A stretch of 64,000 nucleotides of DNA, from assembly GCF_036077095.1 (NCBI RefSeq), contig NZ_CP107960.1:1240001-1304000 (forward strand), read 5' to 3'. The position numbers were made by a program, and so were the translations under genes. The notes beneath the pieces are model-generated. The model was not told the DNA's origin. It did not search any database and saw only the letters and a list, made by a program, of their open reading frames with translations. Source of the stretch: Streptomyces sp. NBC_00376 (GTDB taxonomy: Bacteria > Actinomycetota > Actinomycetes > Streptomycetales > Streptomycetaceae). Of the stretch, positions 24,077 through 32,064 are shown in pieces; positions within the stretch are counted from its first letter, which is position 1; each line of letters opens with the position of its first letter.

Positions 24077-26569
24077 ATGCAGCGCGCACCACATCACAGG
24101 TCCAGATCGCGACGCGGACTCGCGGCGGGCCTCGCGGCCGGCGCACTGACCGCTTCCCTGCTCGGCGCCAACGCGGCCGAGGCCAGGCCCTATCCGGAGC
24201 CGCCCGGCTCCCTGGCGACAACGTTGTCCCTGCCGTCGCCGCCGGGCGGCGCCGACGTCAAGGTGCTGGTGTTCCACGCCTCGGCCACCGAGGAGTCCCC
24301 GACGGTCGACGCCGGGATCGCGGCGATCGAGAAGATCGGCCTGAGCGGCCCGGAATCCGGCCGGTTCAGGACCGTCGCCACCGACGACCCCGCGGTCTTC
24401 ACCAACGGCAAGAGGCTCGGCAAGTTCAACGCCGTGGTCTTCCTGACCGGCGGCGGCGACGTCCTCGACCCGGAGCAGGAGGCCGGCCTGGAGGCGTACA
24501 TGGAGGCCGGCGGCGGCTTCCTCGGCATCCACGACGCCGCGCGCACGGAGCCGTACTCGGACTGGTTCACCGGACTGGTCGGTGCCCGCCCGGCGGCGGA
24601 CAGCCCGGCCGCCGTGCAGCGCGCCACGGTCGAGATCGGTGACCGGCAGCATCCGGCGACCAAGAACCTCCCGCTGGAGTGGAAGCGTCCCGACAAGTGG
24701 CTGAACTGGACGAAGAACCCGTCCGGCTCGGTGCACACCGTGGCCCGGGTCCGCGAGATCACGTACAAGCCGGGTGCGAGTGCCAACGGCTGGGACCACC
24801 CGGTCTCCTGGTGCCGCGACTACGACGGCGGCCGGTCCTTCTACACGGCGATGGGCGGTACGGCCGACAGCTTCGCGGAGACCGACTTCCGCGACCATCT
24901 GCGCGGCGCGCTGGACTGGACGACCCGGATCTCGCAGGCCGACTGCAAGGCGACGATCGACTCCAACTACAAGGCCGAACGGGTCACCCAGCCCAACCAG
25001 CCGGGGCAGAACGACCAGATCGGCGAGCCGCACGGCCTGGTCACCGCCCCCGACGGACGCGTGCTGTACATCGGGCGCGGCGGTGCCGACAGCAGCAGGC
25101 CGGTCGTCACCGACTGGAACGACCCCGACATCGGCAAGGGCCTCGGGCAGATCCACGTCTACGACCCGAAGACCAAGAAGGTCACCCTCGCGGGTGAGTT
25201 GACGATCTTCGGCAACAAGGGCGGCGGCGACGAGCTGATCAAGGTCGAGGAGGGGCTGCTCGGCATCGAGCTGGACCCGGACTTCGAGAAGAACGGCTGG
25301 GTGTATCTGCACTACACCCCGCACTCGAAGCTGGACCGCGACAAGCAGATGGCGGTACGTCAGGTCTCCCGCTTCACCCTCGATCCGGCCACCAACAAGC
25401 TGGATCTGTCCTCCGAGAAGGTGCTGTTGCACTGGCCCGTCCAGATCCACAGCTGCTGCCATGCGGGCGGCGGGATGGCCTGGGATTCCAAGGGCAATCT
25501 GTACATCGCCACCGGTGACAACAACTCATCCGGTTTCAGCGAGGGTTACTCCGGAAACAACCCGCAGCCGAGCTACAAGGGCGTCTCCTTCGCCGATGCC
25601 CGGCGCACCGCTGGCAACACGAACAACCTCAACGGGAAGATCCTGCGGATCCACCCCGAGGACGACGGCACCTACACACTGCCCGAGGGCAATCTCTTCA
25701 CCGGCAAGGAGCCCGATGAAGGCGGCGGCAAGACCCGCGGCGAGATCTATGTGATGGGGGTGCGCAACCCGGCCCGGATCTCCGTCGACAAGACCACCGA
25801 CACGCTGTACGCGGGCTGGGTCGGCCCCGACGCGGGCTCGCCGAGCACCACCTGGGGTCCGGCCAAGTACGACACGTTCGCCGCGATCACCAAGGCGGGC
25901 AATCACGGCTGGCCGTACTGCATGGGCAACAAGCAGCCCTACCGGGACCGCAATCTGCCCGACCCGAGCAAGCCGCTCGGCTGGTACGACTGCGACCACC
26001 CCAAGAACGAGTCTCCGAACAACGACGGCCTGGTGAACCTGCCGCCTATCACGTCCAACACCATCTGGTACTCGCCGCAGGGTGGTGGCGTGGACTACCC
26101 GCGCGACGCGAACGGCATCCCGAGCTACAAGGTGGAGGAGCAGAAGCAGTTGCTGCCGTGGCTCAAGGGCGGCGGTCAGGCCACGATGAACGGCCCGGTC
26201 TACCGGTACGACGCGGCGAGCACCAGCGCCGACAAGTGGCCCTCCTACTGGGACGGCAAGTGGTTCGTCGGTGACTTCTACGACGACACCCAGCCGCGGC
26301 ACGCCGTGCTCACCGACCCGAAGACGGTCGGCAAGGGCGGGCTGCCCACGCACGCCGAGTCCCTGAAGAAGATCATCCCGGTCGGCGCGGACGGCATCCG
26401 CAACCTGATGGACTGGAAGTTCGCCCCGGACGGTTCGCTGTACGTCCTGGACTACGGGCGCGGCTTCTTCACCTCCGACTCCAAGTCCGCGCTGTGGCGT
26501 GTGACGTACAAGGGCGGCGGTCCGACCCCGGCCGCCGGCGATCTGGCCAGGAAGGCGGCAACGCAGTGA
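24077..26569 (+). CDS. secreted ThuA domain - PQQ-dependent sugar dehydrogenase fusion
   Basis: An 830-residue secreted protein. After a signal peptide (basic RSRSRRG, then LAAGLAAGALTASLLGANAAEA) comes a ThuA-like domain at about 55-270 (VKVLVFHASATEESPTVDAGIAAI, VVFLTGGGDVL, GGGFLGIHDAA). From about 290 it is a soluble aldose dehydrogenase/GSDH-type six-bladed propeller: IGEPHGLVTAPDGRVLYIGRGG, EEGLLGIELDPDFEKNGWVYLHY, GGGMAWDSKGNLYIATGDN, GVRNPARIS, NHGWPYC. It would oxidize sugars with PQQ. The ATG chosen places the signal at the very N-terminus; an ATG 39 bases upstream is possible. Its stop overlaps the start of the cupredoxin gene. Confidence 0.88.
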   Translation: MQRAPHHRSRSRRGLAAGLAAGALTASLLGANAAEARPYPEPPGSLATTLSLPSPPGGADVKVLVFHASATEESPTVDAGIAAIEKIGLSGPESGRFRTVATDDPAVFTNGKRLGKFNAVVFLTGGGDVLDPEQEAGLEAYMEAGGGFLGIHDAARTEPYSDWFTGLVGARPAADSPAAVQRATVEIGDRQHPATKNLPLEWKRPDKWLNWTKNPSGSVHTVARVREITYKPGASANGWDHPVSWCRDYDGGRSFYTAMGGTADSFAETDFRDHLRGALDWTTRISQADCKATIDSNYKAERVTQPNQPGQNDQIGEPHGLVTAPDGRVLYIGRGGADSSRPVVTDWNDPDIGKGLGQIHVYDPKTKKVTLAGELTIFGNKGGGDELIKVEEGLLGIELDPDFEKNGWVYLHYTPHSKLDRDKQMAVRQVSRFTLDPATNKLDLSSEKVLLHWPVQIHSCCHAGGGMAWDSKGNLYIATGDNNSSGFSEGYSGNNPQPSYKGVSFADARRTAGNTNNLNGKILRIHPEDDGTYTLPEGNLFTGKEPDEGGGKTRGEIYVMGVRNPARISVDKTTDTLYAGWVGPDAGSPSTTWGPAKYDTFAAITKAGNHGWPYCMGNKQPYRDRNLPDPSKPLGWYDCDHPKNESPNNDGLVNLPPITSNTIWYSPQGGGVDYPRDANGIPSYKVEEQKQLLPWLKGGGQATMNGPVYRYDAASTSADKWPSYWDGKWFVGDFYDDTQPRHAVLTDPKTVGKGGLPTHAESLKKIIPVGADGIRNLMDWKFAPDGSLYVLDYGRGFFTSDSKSALWRVTYKGGGPTPAAGDLARKAATQ

Positions 26570-28800
26570 GACATCGTCCGGTCCTCTCACGAAGGCGGTA
26601 CCGTCCGGCCCGGTTGTGGCTCGCGCTGCTGGGTTCGTTCCTGATGGTGCTGGGGCTGACCTCGACGGCGGCGTACGGCCGTACGGCCGCTTCCGCCGAC
26701 GCGGCGGCCGACCAGGTCCTCACCTGGACCGCGGGCGACCCCATCGACCACTATCTGTCCGCCCCGAAGACCGCGGTGGCCGGCAAGGCGACCATCGTCT
26801 TCGAGAACAGCGCGGCGACCGGCAACACCACCGGGATGCCGCACACCCTCACCTTCAGCGTCTCGGACCCGGAGTTCAACAACGACGTCACACTGAACAT
26901 CCTGGCCAACCCGGCCGACGACCAGGGCGGCAGGCACACCGCCGAGGTCACGCTCACGCCCGGCCGGTACTTCTACCACTGCACCATGCCGGGGCACGAG
27001 TCGATGCAGGGCATCCTCACCGTGACCGACGGCGGTGGCGGCGAGGACACCACGGCGCCCGGGACCTCGGCGAAGGTGGACGGTGACAAGAACACCGACG
27101 GCGCGTACATCGGTCAGGCGACGGTCACCGTCTCGGCGACCGACGACGGCTCCGGCGTGGACACCGTCGAGTACGCGGTCGGGGCGGACGGCGCCTGGCA
27201 GCCGTACACCGCGCCGGTCGTGGTGACCGAAGTCGGTACGCACACCATCCGCTACCGGGCCACCGACAAGTCGGGCAACACGGCAGCGGAGAAATCGGTC
27301 GACTTCGCGGTCGCCGCACCGCCGACGGACGACAAGACGCCGCCGGAGACCTCGGCGACCGTGTCCGGCGAGAAGGACGACCAGGGGCGCTACCTGGGCA
27401 TGGCGACGGTCACCGTGACCGCCTCCGACACCGGGTCCGGCGTCAACACCATCGAGTACGCGGTCGGGGCGGACGGCGCCTGGCAGCCGTACACCGCGCC
27501 CGTGATGGTGCACGAGACCGGTACGCACACGGTCCGCTACCGGGCCACCGACCGGGCGGGCAACACGGCGGCCGAGAAGTCGGCCGACTTCACCGTCGTC
27601 GCACCGCCGACGCAGGACAAGACCCCGCCGGAGACCTCCGCGAAGGTCGAGGGCGCCAAGAACTCCGACAACGCCTACATCACCAGCGCCAAGGTGACCA
27701 TCACCGCGACCGATGCCGAATCGGGCGTGGACAAGGTCGAGTACTCGCTCGACGGCGGCCCGTACCTCGCGTACACCACCACCGTCATCGTCGACCGCGT
27801 CGGCTATCACACCGTCGCCCACCGGGCCACGGACAAGGCCGGCAACACCTCCGTGGCGAAGCAGGTGTCGTTCACCGTCGCGGAGAGCGGCGGCGTACCG
27901 GCGCCGAACTGCCCGGAGTTCGACGAGCGGCTCACCGTCATCGTGGGCACGGTCGACACCGGGGTCCCCAACCGCATCACGGGCAACCGCTGCACCATCA
28001 ACGAGCTGATCGAGGACGAGAAGGACTGGTCGTCGCACGCGCTGTTCCTCAAGCACGTCGACGGTGTCCTCGACAAGCTGCTCGCCGCCGGTGTGATCGA
28101 CGCCCGTGAGCACAAGAAGATCTATCGGGCGGCCAAGCAGTCGGGGATCGGCATGCCGGGCCAGGACGAGGGCTACAAGAAGCTCTTCGACGGCACGGCG
28201 GAGTCCTTCGCCAAGTGGCAGCAGGTCGGCGGCGGGAAGTTCGGGCTGAACCCGGACGGCACGATCACCAGCTCCACCGCCGTCGACGGCATGGGCATGC
28301 TCTGGTTCCCGGGCCGGCAGTACGGCGACTTCTCGCTCAAGCTCCAGTGGCGCGACGACGCCCCGGGCGCCGGCAACGCCAACAGCGGTGTGTTCGTCCG
28401 CTTCCCGAACGTCCACGACAACCCGGAGGAGTCACGTCCGGAGTGGGTCGCCATCAAGTACGGCCATGAGGTGCAGATCCTCGACCGGCCGGACGGCGAC
28501 ATGTACAAGACCGGCTCGGTCTACGGCTTCGACCGGGTCGGTCTGGCCGGCGCCGGGGTCACCCCCAAGGGCACCTGGAACGACTACGAGATCCGGGTGG
28601 TGGACCAGCACTACTCGGTCTACCGCAACGGTGTCCTGCTGAACGAGTTCGACAACAACGGCGGTCAGGTCTTCGAGCCGCCGCGCGGCGACGACCCGGG
28701 AACCGACGGCCGGCGGTACGCCTCCGGCTACATCGGACTCCAGGTCCACAGCGCCACGGACGTGGTCTCGTACCGCGACATCCGTATCAAGGAGCTGTAG
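26566..28800 (+). CDS. secreted cupredoxin - Ig-like repeats - DUF1080 protein
   Basis: A 744-residue secreted multidomain protein. Signal peptide at about 1-45 (LWLALLGSFLMVLGLTSTAAYG). Residues about 50-157 are a cupredoxin with a type-1 copper set: His93, Cys139, His144, Met147 (MPHTLTF; YHCTMPGHESM). Three repeats follow (from residues 161, 255 and 351), each with TVTVSATDDGSGVDTVEYAV- and HTIRYRATDKSGNTA-like strands. The C-terminus from about 535 is a DUF1080/3-keto-disaccharide hydrolase-like domain (KLFDGTAESFAKWQQ, NSGVFVRFP, VQILDRPDGD, NDYEIRVVDQHYSVYRNG). GTG start overlaps the dehydrogenase stop, so the pair is translationally coupled. Confidence 0.88.
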   Translation: MRHRPVLSRRRYRPARLWLALLGSFLMVLGLTSTAAYGRTAASADAAADQVLTWTAGDPIDHYLSAPKTAVAGKATIVFENSAATGNTTGMPHTLTFSVSDPEFNNDVTLNILANPADDQGGRHTAEVTLTPGRYFYHCTMPGHESMQGILTVTDGGGGEDTTAPGTSAKVDGDKNTDGAYIGQATVTVSATDDGSGVDTVEYAVGADGAWQPYTAPVVVTEVGTHTIRYRATDKSGNTAAEKSVDFAVAAPPTDDKTPPETSATVSGEKDDQGRYLGMATVTVTASDTGSGVNTIEYAVGADGAWQPYTAPVMVHETGTHTVRYRATDRAGNTAAEKSADFTVVAPPTQDKTPPETSAKVEGAKNSDNAYITSAKVTITATDAESGVDKVEYSLDGGPYLAYTTTVIVDRVGYHTVAHRATDKAGNTSVAKQVSFTVAESGGVPAPNCPEFDERLTVIVGTVDTGVPNRITGNRCTINELIEDEKDWSSHALFLKHVDGVLDKLLAAGVIDAREHKKIYRAAKQSGIGMPGQDEGYKKLFDGTAESFAKWQQVGGGKFGLNPDGTITSSTAVDGMGMLWFPGRQYGDFSLKLQWRDDAPGAGNANSGVFVRFPNVHDNPEESRPEWVAIKYGHEVQILDRPDGDMYKTGSVYGFDRVGLAGAGVTPKGTWNDYEIRVVDQHYSVYRNGVLLNEFDNNGGQVFEPPRGDDPGTDGRRYASGYIGLQVHSATDVVSYRDIRIKEL
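27046..27885 (+). repeat. three tandem Ig-like coding repeats
   Basis: Three consecutive units of about 282-288 bases inside the cupredoxin gene, starting near 27046, 27328 and 27616. Units 1 and 2 are nearly identical over long stretches (for example GADGAWQPYTAPV in both), suggesting recent duplication or gene conversion; unit 3 is more diverged. Confidence 0.8.
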
Positions 28801-28812
28801 CCCGGACCCGGA

Positions 28813-29892
28813 TCAGGTGGCCGTGGCCGCATGCTGAGGCATGCGGTCACGGCCACCCGGGTGCCGGTGGCGCCACACCCAGAACACCGTGCAGGAGACC
28901 AGCGCCCAGCCGGCGAGGACCAGGTACGGGAAGACCCGCTGGTGTCCCTGGTAGTAGACGGCGGCGTGCTGGGCGTTGACCGAGGCGCCCGGGGGGAGCC
29001 AGCGGCCGATGAAGCCGAGCACCGACGGCAGCAGCGGCCAGGACACCGCGCCACCGGAGGACGGGTTTCCGAGCATCACCATCAGTCCCCAGGTGGGGAT
29101 CATCGCCCAGCGCCCCATCAGGGCGTTGAACATGGTGAAGACCATGCCCGTGGTGAACATGGTGAAGGCGAGGATCAACCACGACTGGACGAACGGCAGG
29201 TCGACGGAGCCGAGCAGCCAGTCCACCACGGCGGCGATGGAGAACCCGCCGAGCAGGGCGTAGGCGACGGTGAACCCGACCCGCTCCAGGGGCTCCAGCG
29301 CCTTGGCGTGCACACTCAGCTGGATCGCGCCGATGAACCCGACGATCACCGCGGCGAGCGAGATGTAGAACAGAGCGAGGCCGCGCGGGTCGCCCCGCTG
29401 CAGGGGCTTCACGTCCGTGACCTTCACCGGCACATGGGCCGCCTCCCCCACCTTCAGCGTGGACTCGGCGAGCAACTGGGCGACCGAGGCCCCGGAAGCG
29501 CTCGCGACGTCCAGGCCGACCCCGCCGTTCTCGGACCGCAGGACGGCGAAGACCTTCTGCTCCTCCAGCGCGAGGCGGGCTCCGGCTTCGGTGGCGTACT
29601 CGTGCAGCACCAGCGAGGTGTCGAGTGCGCCCTCCAGCCGGTCGAGGAAGACCTTGTCGCGCGCGGTGTCGAGCTCGCCGACCACAGCGGCCGGGATATT
29701 GCGCGGGGTCGGGTTGGCCATCGCGTACGTGTAGGAGCCCGCGAAGAGACCGGCCGCGGCCGCGATGATGAACAGAAGCACGACGGCGGGCAGATACGGG
29801 GACGCCTTGAACTCCGACCATCGGTCACCGCGGGCCGGGGGCCGGGCATGTTCCCCGTGCGGTGCGGCGGGCTCCAGGTCGGGCGCGCTCAC
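28813..29892 (-). CDS. ABC-2/YhgE-like (DUF3533-type) membrane protein
   Basis: A 359-residue integral membrane protein. One N-terminal helix (YLPAVVLLFIIAAAAGLFAGSY) is followed by an extracytoplasmic domain of about 130 residues (IPAAVVGELDTARDKVFLDRLEGALDTSL...) and then five more helices (ISLAAVIVGFIGAIQL, VAYALLGGFSIAAVV, WLILAFTMFTTGMVFTMF, LPSVLGFIGRWL, LVLAGWALVSCTVFWVW). This is the YhgE/Pip or ABC-2 permease layout; no ATPase is adjacent. The GTG start overlaps the stop of the polymerase gene (GTGA), so the two are coupled. Function unknown; perhaps an exporter subunit. Confidence 0.75.
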   Translation of the reverse strand: MSAPDLEPAAPHGEHARPPARGDRWSEFKASPYLPAVVLLFIIAAAAGLFAGSYTYAMANPTPRNIPAAVVGELDTARDKVFLDRLEGALDTSLVLHEYATEAGARLALEEQKVFAVLRSENGGVGLDVASASGASVAQLLAESTLKVGEAAHVPVKVTDVKPLQRGDPRGLALFYISLAAVIVGFIGAIQLSVHAKALEPLERVGFTVAYALLGGFSIAAVVDWLLGSVDLPFVQSWLILAFTMFTTGMVFTMFNALMGRWAMIPTWGLMVMLGNPSSGGAVSWPLLPSVLGFIGRWLPPGASVNAQHAAVYYQGHQRVFPYLVLAGWALVSCTVFWVWRHRHPGGRDRMPQHAATAT

Positions 29893-30920
29893 CCCTCGGC
29901 GTCCTGGTCGTGCCGGGCCCGGCTCGGCTGGACCCGTTTCGGTTCGCCGGGCATCTTCGGGTACTCCGGCGGGTACGGCATGTCGCCGAGTCCGCGTTCC
30001 CGCTCGTCCCGGTCCGCCAGCTCCAGGAGCGAGTCGAGCCGGAAGGCGTGGTCGTCCATGTCCGCGTGCACATCGCCCACGTCGGCGTAGCGCTTCGGCA
30101 TGGTCCTGATGTCGAAGTCGCCCGGTTCGGCGTCGTCGGTCTCCTCCCAGCGCAGCGGGGCGGAGACCGGGGCGTGCGGGCGGGGGCGTACGGAGTAGGC
30201 GGAGGCGATCGTGCGGTCGCGGGCGGTCTGGTTGAAGTCGACGAAGATCCGCTCGCCGCGTTCCTCCTTCCACCAGGCCGTGGTCACCCGGTCCGGCATG
30301 CGGCGTTCCAGTTCCCGTCCGGCGGCGATGGTGGCCCGTCTGACCTCGGTGAACGTCCACTCCGGGACGATCGGGACGAAGACGTGGATGCCCCGGCCGC
30401 CGGAGGTCTTGGGCCAGCCGCGCAGCCCGTGGGCGTCGAGCACGGACCGCAGTTCGTGGGCGGCGCGCACCGCGTCGGCGTAGTCGGTGCCGGGCTGCGG
30501 GTCGAGGTCGATGCGCAGTTCGTCGGGGTGGTCGGTGTCGGCGCTGCGGACCGGCCAGGGGTGGAAGGTGAGGGTGCCGAGGTTGGCGGCCCAGATGACG
30601 GCGGCGAGCTCGGTGGGGCAGATCTCGTCGGCGGGCCGGCCGCTCGGGAAGGCGATCCGGGCCGTGGGGATCCAGTCGGGGAGGTTCTTCGGGGCCCGCT
30701 TCTGGTAGAAGAACTCGCCCTCGACACCGTCCACGAAGCGCTGGAGGGTGGTGGGCCTGTCGCGCAGGGCGCGGGTGATGCCGGGCCCCACGGCCAGGAA
30801 GTACTCGGCCACGTCCCTCTTGGTGTAGCCCTTCTCCGGGAAGTAGACCTTGTCCGGATTGGAGAGCCGTACGGCCCGTCCACCGGCTTCGAGCTCCACT
30901 GCTTTCACCGCTGCACCCAT
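29889..30920 (-). CDS. NHEJ polymerase/primase (LigD polymerase-domain protein)
   Basis: A 343-residue stand-alone LigD-type primase-polymerase that fills ends during non-homologous end joining, using NTPs or dNTPs. The archaeo-eukaryotic primase fold is intact: RLSNPDKVYFPEKGYTKRDVAEYF at the start, FHPWPVR with His120, the metal-binding DLDP (Asp138/Asp140), KTSGGRGIHVFVPI, and FVDFNQ with the third acidic residue. Neither phosphoesterase nor ligase domain is fused. It is divergent from the ATP-dependent ligase gene; together they form a split LigD. No Ku gene is in this window. ATG used; a GTG three codons upstream is possible. Confidence 0.92.
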   Translation of the reverse strand: MGAAVKAVELEAGGRAVRLSNPDKVYFPEKGYTKRDVAEYFLAVGPGITRALRDRPTTLQRFVDGVEGEFFYQKRAPKNLPDWIPTARIAFPSGRPADEICPTELAAVIWAANLGTLTFHPWPVRSADTDHPDELRIDLDPQPGTDYADAVRAAHELRSVLDAHGLRGWPKTSGGRGIHVFVPIVPEWTFTEVRRATIAAGRELERRMPDRVTTAWWKEERGERIFVDFNQTARDRTIASAYSVRPRPHAPVSAPLRWEETDDAEPGDFDIRTMPKRYADVGDVHADMDDHAFRLDSLLELADRDERERGLGDMPYPPEYPKMPGEPKRVQPSRARHDQDAEG

Positions 30921-30945
30921 GACGGTCACGGTAGGCCGGGCTCAC

Positions 30946-30958
30946 ATATGCCGCATAT
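30946..30958. promoter_or_regulatory. short palindrome between polymerase and ligase genes
   Basis: ATATG and CATAT are 5-bp arms around CCG in the 76-base divergent gap. It stands out as AT-rich and could be a shared operator or overlapping -10 regions. Confidence 0.35.
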
Positions 30959-30996
30959 CGAGAGACTTGCGCCCGCTGGTGGGTGAGAATCGGGCC

Positions 30997-32064
30997 ATGG
31001 ATCTGCCGGTGATGCCTCCTGTGAAGCCGATGCTCGCCAAGTCCGTGTCCAGGATCCCGCCCGGCATGCAGTACGAGGCCAAGTGGGACGGCTTCCGGGC
31101 GATCGTGCACCGCGACGGCGAGGAGGTGGTGATCGGCAGCCGCACCGGGAAGCCGCTCACCCGCTACTTCCCCGAACTGGTCACCGCCGTCCGGGACAAT
31201 CTGCCGCCGCGCTGTGTGATCGACGGCGAGATCGTGATCGTGCACGACGGGCGGCTCGACTTCGACCGGCTCAGCGAGCGCATCCACCCCGCCGATTCAC
31301 GGGTGCGGCTGCTCTCCGAGCAGACCCCGGCCAGCCTGATCGCCTTCGACATCCTGGCGGTGGGGGACGATTCGCTGCTCTCCACCCGGCAGTCCGACCG
31401 CCGCGCCGTGCTTGAGGCGGCGCTGTCCGGTGCGTCGCCTCCCGTCCACCTCGCCCCGGCGACCACGGACCCGGCCCTCGCCCAGGAGTGGTTCGAGCAC
31501 TACGAGGGCGCGGGGCTCGACGGTGTGGTGGCCAAGCCGCTCGACCTGCCCTACCGCCCGGACACCCGGGTGATGTACAAGATCAAGCACGAGCGGACCG
31601 CGGACTGCGTGGTGGCGGGGTACCGCTTCCACAAGAGCGGCCCGGTCGTCGGCTCGCTGCTGCTGGGCCTGTACGACTCCGATGGCGTGCTCCAGCACGT
31701 CGGTGTCTGCGCGGCCTTCTCGATGAAGCGCCGCGAGGAGCTGGTCACGGAGCTGGAGCCGCTGCGCGTCGATTTCGCCGGCCACCCGTGGGCGGCCTGG
31801 GCCGATACCGAGGCGCACGAGCGGGCCCGGCTGCCCGGGACGCAGAGCCGCTGGTCCGGGAAGAAGGACCAGTCATGGGTGGCGGTGCGCCCGGAGCGGG
31901 TCTGCGAGGTGGCGTACGACCACATGGAGGGCGACCGCTTCCGGCACACCGCCCGGTTCCGCCGCTGGCGGCCGGACCGCACCCCGGCCGGCTGCACCTA
32001 CGCGCAGCTGGAGGAGGTGGTGCGGTACGACCTGGCCGAGGTGCTGTCAGCCGGTGGAGGCTGA
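30997..32064 (+). CDS. ligC: ATP-dependent DNA ligase, LigC type
   Basis: A 355-residue ATP-dependent DNA ligase that seals nicks, likely in end joining. Motif I is EAKWDGFR with the adenylated Lys29. Motif III is near LIAFDILAVG, motif IV DGVVAKPLDLPY, and motif V VMYKIKHERTADCVV. The C-terminal OB domain (GSLLLGLYDSDGVLQHVG ... CEVAYDHMEGDRFRHTARFRRWRPDR) is complete. Length matches LigC rather than multidomain LigD. The last 18 bases overlap the 3' end of the lytic transglycosylase gene on the other strand. Confidence 0.93.
   Translation: MDLPVMPPVKPMLAKSVSRIPPGMQYEAKWDGFRAIVHRDGEEVVIGSRTGKPLTRYFPELVTAVRDNLPPRCVIDGEIVIVHDGRLDFDRLSERIHPADSRVRLLSEQTPASLIAFDILAVGDDSLLSTRQSDRRAVLEAALSGASPPVHLAPATTDPALAQEWFEHYEGAGLDGVVAKPLDLPYRPDTRVMYKIKHERTADCVVAGYRFHKSGPVVGSLLLGLYDSDGVLQHVGVCAAFSMKRREELVTELEPLRVDFAGHPWAAWADTEAHERARLPGTQSRWSGKKDQSWVAVRPERVCEVAYDHMEGDRFRHTARFRRWRPDRTPAGCTYAQLEEVVRYDLAEVLSAGGG

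Noticed and set aside
28813..31287. Single 824-codon minus-strand frame through the NHEJ region
   Set aside because: Only its last 359 codons make a real protein; the rest overlaps the polymerase gene out of frame and the ligase gene antisense.
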